Of a DNA stretch of 64,000 nucleotides, positions 58,081 through 64,000 are shown piece after piece. Position numbers and translations under genes: made by a program. This DNA comes from an uncultured Litoreibacter sp. (GTDB taxonomy: Bacteria > Pseudomonadota > Alphaproteobacteria > Rhodobacterales > Rhodobacteraceae). Below the pieces are notes generated by a model. The model searched no databases and was not told the origin of the DNA. It worked only from the letters and a program-made list of their open reading frames with translations. Numbering within the stretch: position 1 is the first letter of the stretch; every line of letters begins with the position of its first letter. The stretch is taken from contig NZ_CANKWO010000005.1 of the NCBI RefSeq assembly GCF_947487515.1, positions 1 through 64,000 of the forward strand, written 5' to 3'.

Positions 58081-60419
58081 TTATCCAATCGGAAATACTG
58101 GATTGAGGCCGCCGCCTCAGAGCCGCTGGTCTGAATTTCCGTCTCGATGATAGGCATCAGCGCCGCGACATCTGCCCCGTTTCGCGCAGCATTGGCGGTG
58201 ACCAGTCGTGAACGGGTCGTCACCGCCACAATCATCTGCGGGACGCTTCCGTCCTCGCCCGCGCTGTTCATCCCAAAGCGGAAAGACTGCGATCCGTCGG
58301 CATCCGTTTGCAGCAACGACGTCAAATTGAACGCGCCACCTTTGCCCGAGACCAAGAACAAATAGACCGGACGCCCTAGAACACCTGTCAGCTTCCCGCT
58401 GAGCGTATCGCCGGTTTTCAAGACATCCGTGTCCAGTTCCAACACAGGCGCTGCGGCGTTGGTGCGGTCAAGTCGCGCCACAAAATCTAGCACAGGACAT
58501 TGGCTGTCTCGCACAATGCGCACGCCGATGTCCGGCTCTACCCCATGGGCGTTCTCGAAGTCTGTCAGCAATTCCTCAAAGGGTTGCGCCGAGGTCGCAA
58601 ACCCTTCGATGGAAACCTTCTCTCCATCCGTGGACCGTATCGCCTGATACACGCAGTCCCCGATAATGTAGTCCTTCAACCAAGCCAGTTGCGTTCCGAT
58701 TTCCCCCAAGGTGGGGTCAGGGTCCGGCGTGGCTGGGGTCGGTTCGGGATCGGGCGTTGGTTCAGGATCGGGCTGCGGCTCTGGATCCGGTTGCACATCG
58801 GGTTGCTCCTCAGGATCGGGATCGGGTCCCGGATCAGGCGGAAGCTCCGGATCAGGAGTTTCACTTGGAGTATTGTCTTCGGGGTTCGGTGCAGGATCGG
58901 GGACTTCGGTTGGTTCTTCCTCAGGCGTTGGCGCGACCGCGACTTCCACCGCCGCCTCGTCGTCAATCTCCGCTTCAAACGGACCGAGCCCCAAAACAGC
59001 AGCTATTCCGACACCGCCAGCCACCACAGCCGCAAGGCCGATGCCAATCAGCTTACCTTTGCCATTGCGCTCAGCCGGTTCTGCCTGAGGTGGGGCGGTA
59101 GGTGTAGGGGCAGTCGTGACCGGTGCAGCACCAAACGGGCTTTCGCCACCGGTCTGTTGCCCCATGGGCGGTGAATTTGGCGGCAGGCTGATCCCTGCCC
59201 CAGTAACGGCTACACCTGTGCTATCGGCGGCATATGGCACCGCGGAGGTGCCAACGCCCCCCGTTTGCATTTGCGGAGGCGTAGAGATCATTGGGCTGAT
59301 CACTGTGCGCCCAGCATCAGCTGCGGCCTCTGCCGCTGGGGCTTCTGCACCGGGGCGGTATTTCGCAGGCACCAGTGACGGGTCGTCGATCATCCGTGCG
59401 ACATCGGCCATAGAGGCGGGGCGATGTGCTGGGTTGGGCTCCAACATGTAGGACAGAACCGGCTGCAATTCAGGGTAGACCGCTGACAAGTCAGGGATGC
59501 CGGCACGTGACTGAACCGCATCGACAATAGACGCGCCCATCGGCAATGGCGTCCCGATGGCCGCCCCTGCTGACATCAATCCCAAAGAATAGATATCACA
59601 GCGTGAATCGATCAGCCCGTCAAAGTGGCCAAGCTGCTCTGGCGAGACGAAATTGAATTTGCCCGCAAATTGACCATGTAAGGTGCCTTCGGTGATGTTG
59701 GTGGATTTGGCAATCCCGAAGTCGATCAGCTTGGCTTGGTTTAGCTTGCCACCCTCGACGATGACATTGTCGGGGCTTAAATCACGGTGGGTGATTTCCA
59801 ACTCATGCGCACGGTTCAAACCTGTCGCCAATCGGCGAATAAGCAGCTTCACATCTTCCAGCGACAGCTTGCCGGTTTGCTCCACCATATCCGCCAAGGG
59901 GATGCCGTCGACGAATTCCATGATCAGGCAGAATCGCCCAAGGTCTTCGTCCTTCACGAAATTCAGGTAGCGGACAATCGCCTCGTCATAGAGCTTGCCC
60001 AAGATGCGGGCTTCGCGCCGGAACAATGCAATGATCTTTTCATCATGAGCCAAGGCAGGCAAAACGATCTTGATCGCAACCTGATCGCCGGTGTGGTAAT
60101 TCACCCCACGGTAAACTTCGCCCATCCCCCCTGCCGAGATCAGCTCTTCGATTTCGTAATTGTTGTTAATCCGCGTACCGACAGGCACGGCGGTAGACGG
60201 GGTACCGTCCCCGTCGCCGCTTTTGGCGGGGGCTTCCTCTATCGGGTCTGGCGTGGGGTCCTCTACGGGCGAGGCCGCGATCTCCGTTTTGTCCGATGCC
60301 ACAGGCGCAGGCTTTTTGCCCGCGGATTTCTTCGCGGGGGCCTTGCCGGTGTCACCCTTTTTGGGCGCGTCTGCGCCCTCTGGGGTTTCTGGCTCGTCAG
60401 GGATGTCGTCTGTGCTCAT
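58077..60419 (-). CDS. ppkA: T6SS serine/threonine kinase PpkA
   Basis: 780 residues. An acidic/Lys N-terminal region of 88 residues precedes the kinase domain (about 89-345): glycine loop ISAGGMGEVYRG (94-105), Lys117, catalytic HRDLSPDN (211-218, Asp213), DFG (233-235), SPEQL. Linker, one membrane segment (about 457-478), a periplasmic Pro/Asp/Glu-rich spacer (497-572) and a C-terminal domain (577-780) shared with the TonB-like neighbour. In known systems PpkA dimerises on a periplasmic signal and phosphorylates the FHA protein to start T6SS assembly. Follows pppA by 6 bp. Confidence 0.92.
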   Translation of the reverse strand: MSTDDIPDEPETPEGADAPKKGDTGKAPAKKSAGKKPAPVASDKTEIAASPVEDPTPDPIEEAPAKSGDGDGTPSTAVPVGTRINNNYEIEELISAGGMGEVYRGVNYHTGDQVAIKIVLPALAHDEKIIALFRREARILGKLYDEAIVRYLNFVKDEDLGRFCLIMEFVDGIPLADMVEQTGKLSLEDVKLLIRRLATGLNRAHELEITHRDLSPDNVIVEGGKLNQAKLIDFGIAKSTNITEGTLHGQFAGKFNFVSPEQLGHFDGLIDSRCDIYSLGLMSAGAAIGTPLPMGASIVDAVQSRAGIPDLSAVYPELQPVLSYMLEPNPAHRPASMADVARMIDDPSLVPAKYRPGAEAPAAEAAADAGRTVISPMISTPPQMQTGGVGTSAVPYAADSTGVAVTGAGISLPPNSPPMGQQTGGESPFGAAPVTTAPTPTAPPQAEPAERNGKGKLIGIGLAAVVAGGVGIAAVLGLGPFEAEIDDEAAVEVAVAPTPEEEPTEVPDPAPNPEDNTPSETPDPELPPDPGPDPDPEEQPDVQPDPEPQPDPEPTPDPEPTPATPDPDPTLGEIGTQLAWLKDYIIGDCVYQAIRSTDGEKVSIEGFATSAQPFEELLTDFENAHGVEPDIGVRIVRDSQCPVLDFVARLDRTNAAAPVLELDTDVLKTGDTLSGKLTGVLGRPVYLFLVSGKGGAFNLTSLLQTDADGSQSFRFGMNSAGEDGSVPQMIVAVTTRSRLVTANAARNGADVAALMPIIETEIQTSGSEAAASIQYFRLDN

Positions 60420-60425
60420 CCGCGT

Positions 60426-61208
60426 TTAAAATCCTTGCGTCCAGTCAAGCGGTTCGCCATTGGCCGCAGGGTCTAAAGGGCGGGCATCGCAGCGAACGGC
60501 GATCACTGTGACGTTATCTCTTGCGCCACGTGACAACGTGGTCTGGATCAGTGCGTCGCACGCGGCTTGCGGATCGTGGTTGGTCAAGGCCGCTGCCATC
60601 TCATGGTCTTCGACATGTTCCGTCAACCCGTCAGAGCACAAAAGAAACACGTCTCCTGCCTGAAGGCTGCCAAATGTTTCGTCTGTGTTCGGGCTGCTAG
60701 AGACGCCGATGGCGCGGGTAATGACGTTCTTGCGCGGCCAATGCTCTGCTTGTTCGGCGTTGATCGCACCAGAGTTCAGCAATTCCTGTACCTCGGTGTG
60801 GTCGGTGGTGACTTGCCGAAAAGCCCCGTCGCGCAGCAGATAGATGCGGCTGTCACCGGACCAAATGCAGGCGAATAGTTCCTCATGTACCAGCAGTGCG
60901 ACCAAAGTGGCCCCGATCGTGGCACCGCCAAGGGCTTGAGACTGCTCTACAATGACATCATGCGCGCGGGTCAATCGCTCCATAAAGCGGGCTTGCAAAT
61001 CTGGTGCCGATGCAGGGCGCCCAATGGAGGAGATTTTCTCTACAATTGCTTGCGACGCGAAATCGCCTGCCTCATGCCCGCCCATACCGTCAGCAACCAC
61101 CCAAACGCCGCTTTCGGGTTTGCTCAGATAGCTGTCTTCGTTATGATCACGGACGACGCCGGTATCGCTACCTGCGCCTGTCTCGTAGATGAATTGACCC
61201 GTCCCCAT
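60426..61208 (-). CDS. pppA: T6SS PP2C-type phosphatase PppA
   Basis: 260 residues. PP2C metal-binding motifs are all present: VRDHNEDSY (about 18-26), VVADGMGGHEAGDFA, WSGDSRIYLLRDG, LCSDGLTEHV and GARDNVTVIAV. Cytoplasmic. It removes the phosphate placed by PpkA on the FHA protein, resetting the T6SS. Next to ppkA, 101 bp after tagF. Confidence 0.94.
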   Translation of the reverse strand: MGTGQFIYETGAGSDTGVVRDHNEDSYLSKPESGVWVVADGMGGHEAGDFASQAIVEKISSIGRPASAPDLQARFMERLTRAHDVIVEQSQALGGATIGATLVALLVHEELFACIWSGDSRIYLLRDGAFRQVTTDHTEVQELLNSGAINAEQAEHWPRKNVITRAIGVSSSPNTDETFGSLQAGDVFLLCSDGLTEHVEDHEMAAALTNHDPQAACDALIQTTLSRGARDNVTVIAVRCDARPLDPAANGEPLDWTQGF

Positions 61209-61309
61209 GGCGACTCCTGCTTAAAATACGCTCTAAAAATATTCACCTCCTGCTTTGCGCTGATGCTGCAGCGTCCCCCAAGGCAGGAATGTATTTCTAT
61301 TTGAGCAAC

Positions 61310-62290
61310 CTAGTCTTTTTCCGCCTCGTCTGCCAAGGCATCCTGTGCGTCATTGCTCTCATCAGTTGCAGCATCAACGCGTATTTCAGACGTTTGGGCA
61401 AATGGAGACTGTGGTTCGTCATCGTCTTCAATTGGATCTGGCACATAGAGTGCCTTTGGAACGGGCCGCGCGCCCTCGCCCGACCACCAAGGATCAGACA
61501 CTGGTATGATCGACGGCTCGCCTTCGAATTCTGCGTGGGTCTCCGGCTTCGCGTCGACGTCAAACGGGTCCTCTGGGGATGCGGTTTCAGGCGCTGTTTC
61601 TGCGGCGGGTTGGATGTCTTGTTCAATGGGATCATCCGCAGGGTTGCCCGCAAGCAGCCATTGAAACACAGAGGCATCCGGCCAACCTTCTGTGGCGTGA
61701 AAAGTCGCTGTGCGGGACGGGTCACCTGCACTCCACCAGTAGCTGCGGCGCGCGGTGGCACGGCGGTGGTCAGTGGCGGCGACATTCGCCATCATTTCCT
61801 CTACTGCCCCTGCGGTGTGGACGGCCCAAAATCCTGTGTCCCCGCCCTCAAACGGCGTGGGTAAAAATCCTTCGGGCAGGCGAAACATCTCTGCCAACTC
61901 GGAGGCCGTCTCTGGCGTGTCATGCTCCAGTACCAATGCTTGCAGCGCCTCATACCAGCGTTGCTCCGGCACGACTGAGGGGGGCGGAAACTGGGTGCCC
62001 TCGATCAATGCAATAAGGGGAAACCGGCGCCCGACTTTGTCATGGCTGAACACCATCACCCCAGCCACAGGCCCGCCTACAGCGGAAGGCACAACCCCTT
62101 CCCCAAGCCAAAACCGCAAGGGAAGGGCGATGTCATAGAAAGGCTGCCAGACGTCGCCCAGATTGTCGCGAACACGAGGCAGAACTGCGCCCAGCCATTC
62201 CTCCAAGGCAACCTGCATAGGTTTGGACATCCCCGCCCCGATAAAGTCCCCGAAGGCAGGGTGTTTGCCAAATATACCAATCTTTCCCAT
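61310..62290 (-). CDS. tagF: T6SS regulator TagF
   Basis: 326 residues. The N-terminal TagF domain of about 210 residues is clear: GIFGKHPAFGDFIGAGM, LPRVRDNLGDVWQPFYDIALPLRFWL, GVMVFSHDKVGRRFPL, and RSYWWSAGDP. The C-terminal 110 residues are acidic and low-complexity. TagF represses T6SS after translation, in parallel with PppA. 8 bp after tssM. Confidence 0.92.
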   Translation of the reverse strand: MGKIGIFGKHPAFGDFIGAGMSKPMQVALEEWLGAVLPRVRDNLGDVWQPFYDIALPLRFWLGEGVVPSAVGGPVAGVMVFSHDKVGRRFPLIALIEGTQFPPPSVVPEQRWYEALQALVLEHDTPETASELAEMFRLPEGFLPTPFEGGDTGFWAVHTAGAVEEMMANVAATDHRRATARRSYWWSAGDPSRTATFHATEGWPDASVFQWLLAGNPADDPIEQDIQPAAETAPETASPEDPFDVDAKPETHAEFEGEPSIIPVSDPWWSGEGARPVPKALYVPDPIEDDDEPQSPFAQTSEIRVDAATDESNDAQDALADEAEKD

Positions 62291-62298
62291 TGTTCAGA

Positions 62299-64000
62299 TC
62301 ACAGACCTTGCGGGCATTTGAATTCGGATAATTCGCGTAGGGTGAACGGGTTATAGAGCGCGTTGACCCGAACCGAATAGCTGACATACCGCCCGCCAAT
62401 TGTGTAGCGCACCTGCGTGGCGTCCCCTTGTTGGCGAGGAGAGCCCGCGCGCACAAACTGCATGAACGCCCATGGCCCTTGATCAAATTGGATAGAGCTT
62501 TGACGTCCGTTCAACCCCGGCAAAAACTGCAAGGTGGTCGAGGACCCCGCCGACGGCCATTTGATCGTTTGCGGCACATTCCCGACTTGGCGTGTGGTGA
62601 TTACCTGTCCGTTCACTTCCAGCACGGCTTGGCGCACTTGGTCATGCGCCGAGGCTTGGCTGACCGTGACTTCCAATTCGGGGTTGGAGCCGCCCGTCGG
62701 GAAGAAGGCATCGCGAATGCGGGCCGCGCGTTGGAATTGCTTCAAGGCACCAAGGCTCAATCTGTCCCCAAGCTGGCTTTCCGACGACCATTTCCAGTTT
62801 TCGCCGGATTGATCCGCGTGCGGGCTTAGATGTTGCAAGAAGAACCGGTCCATCACGCCGTCCGGTGCGAAAACCCGCGCAAATTGCGCCATCGGCACTT
62901 GCCGTGAGGTCGGCCCGTTAAACGGATAGCGGCCCGTGATAATGTCGTTGCAAACGCGGGTGACTTGGTTGGTGAGATCTTGGTTCAGCTGTGCGATCGA
63001 CGTATTCGCCGCGTCGCCTTCAAAGTCCTCAACCGCTTCATTCACCATGCGCGCCAATGGGGTGGGCAAACGCGACGCCGTTGAGCGCAAAATGCCAATC
63101 TGAACCGGCAGCTGCGCGGCGGCCTGTGTGGCGTTGAACCCCGCGGCAATCACAAGGTTTTGTTGCACCTGCCCCAAGTTGCCCAAAAGCGCATCAATCG
63201 GGCGTGCTGTCCCTGCAGAGCCAGTGTCGAGCAACGCATGCCATTCAGCAAATTGTGCCTCGATTGCAGCACCGGGAACCAGCGCTTGGGATTGCCCGCC
63301 GCCAGCGGATCCTGCACGCCGTTGCGATTTGCTGCCGGTGCCTAAGGCCGCCGTCAGGCCAATCCGCGTCAGACCATTGGTGCGGTTGATAAGACGGTTC
63401 TTCACTTGGTTGGCGGCTTGTATGCTGGCCTCGGATTCAGCCAGCCCGCTAACCGCACCAGCAACGTCGCCCCCAAGCTCCAGACCTTCATTTGGATCAG
63501 CCGTCAAACGCGTCTCGCGGCTGACCGCTTCAACCAGCATCAACAAGGGCGATGTGGTCGGCGATGAGGCCGCGGCCAAAGACGCATAGGCGGGTTTATC
63601 CGCCGACATCGGGGCCAGTTTCAACTGGTTCAACAACCCTTCCCATGCCGAGAGGTAATCCTCGCGGTATTTTCCCAGCAACGCACGGCCCAAGCCACTC
63701 AATTGTGCGTCAACCTTGGCGGTTTCGGCGTAGTCGCCCATGACCCATTGTTCACGGTCGAGCTTGCCTGCAACCTCGCTCAGCTGGTCGAGGAAGAAGT
63801 TTTGAAAGCCGTCATAGGTATAAAGGGCGTTCACGCCCAAATCACCCACATCAGAGCCGTCATTGGTCTCAAACACCAGATAGGCATCCGGCCCCACACG
63901 GTCCACCAGATTGAAGGCTTCAATGCCTGAAAACTCCACTGTTGCCTTGATCAAAGCATAGGCCTGATCCGCCACAGACATCCGCGCCAAAATCCGCTCG
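62299..64000 (-). CDS. tssM: T6SS membrane-complex protein TssM (IcmF), C-terminal part
   Basis: The frame is open to the right edge; at least 567 residues of the C-terminal periplasmic part are visible. Typical IcmF-associated stretches: VDRVGPDAYLVFET, YTYDGFQNFFL, ARVFAPDGVMDRFFLQHLSPHAD, FQRAARIRDAFF and the beta-rich end with QFDQGPWAFMQFVRAG and YTIGGRYVSYSVRVNALYNPF. TssM spans the inner membrane and joins TssJ in the outer membrane. tssJ, tssK and tssL are likely just outside the window. Confidence 0.93.
   Translation of the reverse strand, partial: ERILARMSVADQAYALIKATVEFSGIEAFNLVDRVGPDAYLVFETNDGSDVGDLGVNALYTYDGFQNFFLDQLSEVAGKLDREQWVMGDYAETAKVDAQLSGLGRALLGKYREDYLSAWEGLLNQLKLAPMSADKPAYASLAAASSPTTSPLLMLVEAVSRETRLTADPNEGLELGGDVAGAVSGLAESEASIQAANQVKNRLINRTNGLTRIGLTAALGTGSKSQRRAGSAGGGQSQALVPGAAIEAQFAEWHALLDTGSAGTARPIDALLGNLGQVQQNLVIAAGFNATQAAAQLPVQIGILRSTASRLPTPLARMVNEAVEDFEGDAANTSIAQLNQDLTNQVTRVCNDIITGRYPFNGPTSRQVPMAQFARVFAPDGVMDRFFLQHLSPHADQSGENWKWSSESQLGDRLSLGALKQFQRAARIRDAFFPTGGSNPELEVTVSQASAHDQVRQAVLEVNGQVITTRQVGNVPQTIKWPSAGSSTTLQFLPGLNGRQSSIQFDQGPWAFMQFVRAGSPRQQGDATQVRYTIGGRYVSYSVRVNALYNPFTLRELSEFKCPQGL

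Noticed and set aside
58077-60419. PASTA-type or housekeeping Hanks kinase
   Set aside because: No PASTA repeats; adjacency to pppA, tagF and tssM and the single-pass layout indicate the T6SS kinase PpkA.
1-64000. tRNA/rRNA genes, insertion sequences or phage genes
   Set aside because: None seen: no tRNA-like cloverleaf noticed, no transposase or integrase motifs in any plausible frame. Small RNAs cannot be excluded by eye.

Overview
The window looks like part of an extrachromosomal replicon (plasmid or chromid) of a marine alphaproteobacterium of the Roseobacter/Rhodobacteraceae type. The reasons are a short replicase whose C-terminal part resembles the N-terminal domain of DnaA, divergent from parAB across an iteron-bearing gap (7.95-11.5 kb), together with roseobacter-style metabolic genes (choXWV, kbl-tdh with a cupin regulator, scoAB) and GC-rich codon use. 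Assignments come from reading motifs in the sequence; no database search was run.

Layout. 1-7773 (-): 5'-half or more of a very large secreted beta-repeat protein that runs off the left edge. 7952-11494: replication/partition block with three iterons and an 18-bp perfect palindrome right after parB (candidate parS). 11.6-13.5 kb: a Fic protein and an AIM24-like protein. 13.6-19.6 kb (-): a type VI secretion (T6SS) cargo operon, DUF4123 adaptor - unrecognised 613-aa candidate effector - exported FGE-like protein - VgrG. 19.8-35.2 kb: metabolism: choline uptake (choXWV), ribokinase, CoA-transferase with thioesterase, AraC/monooxygenase/methyltransferase operon, threonine catabolism (kbl-tdh) with regulator, a GntR regulator, the deletion scar of a sugar ABC transporter in front of an alcohol dehydrogenase, and acetate kinase.

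35.3-64.0 kb: main T6SS locus. On + are a small unknown, TagH (FHA), an OmpA-like protein, then tssA, B, C, hcp, E, F, G, H. On - follow a membrane-anchored M23/lytic transglycosylase fusion, a caspase-like protein and a DUF1036 protein. On + comes a second set: two exported unknowns, ExbB/TolQ, two ExbD/TolR and a TonB/TolA-like protein. Converging on it from the right (-) is tssM (partial) - tagF - pppA - ppkA; tssJ, tssK and tssL are not in the window.

How it fits together: TssB/C sheath, Hcp/VgrG tube and tip, TssE/F/G baseplate, TssA cap and TssH recycling ATPase form the injector; PpkA/PppA/TagH/TagF are the threonine-phosphorylation switch. The most notable observation is that the TonB-like protein of the Exb module and the kinase PpkA end in the same periplasmic domain of about 200 residues, with two cysteines 52 residues apart in both, and that these two domain-coding segments sit tail-to-tail with overlapping stop codons. 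This suggests a proton-motive-force-driven envelope sensor coupled to T6SS activation; that coupling is inference.
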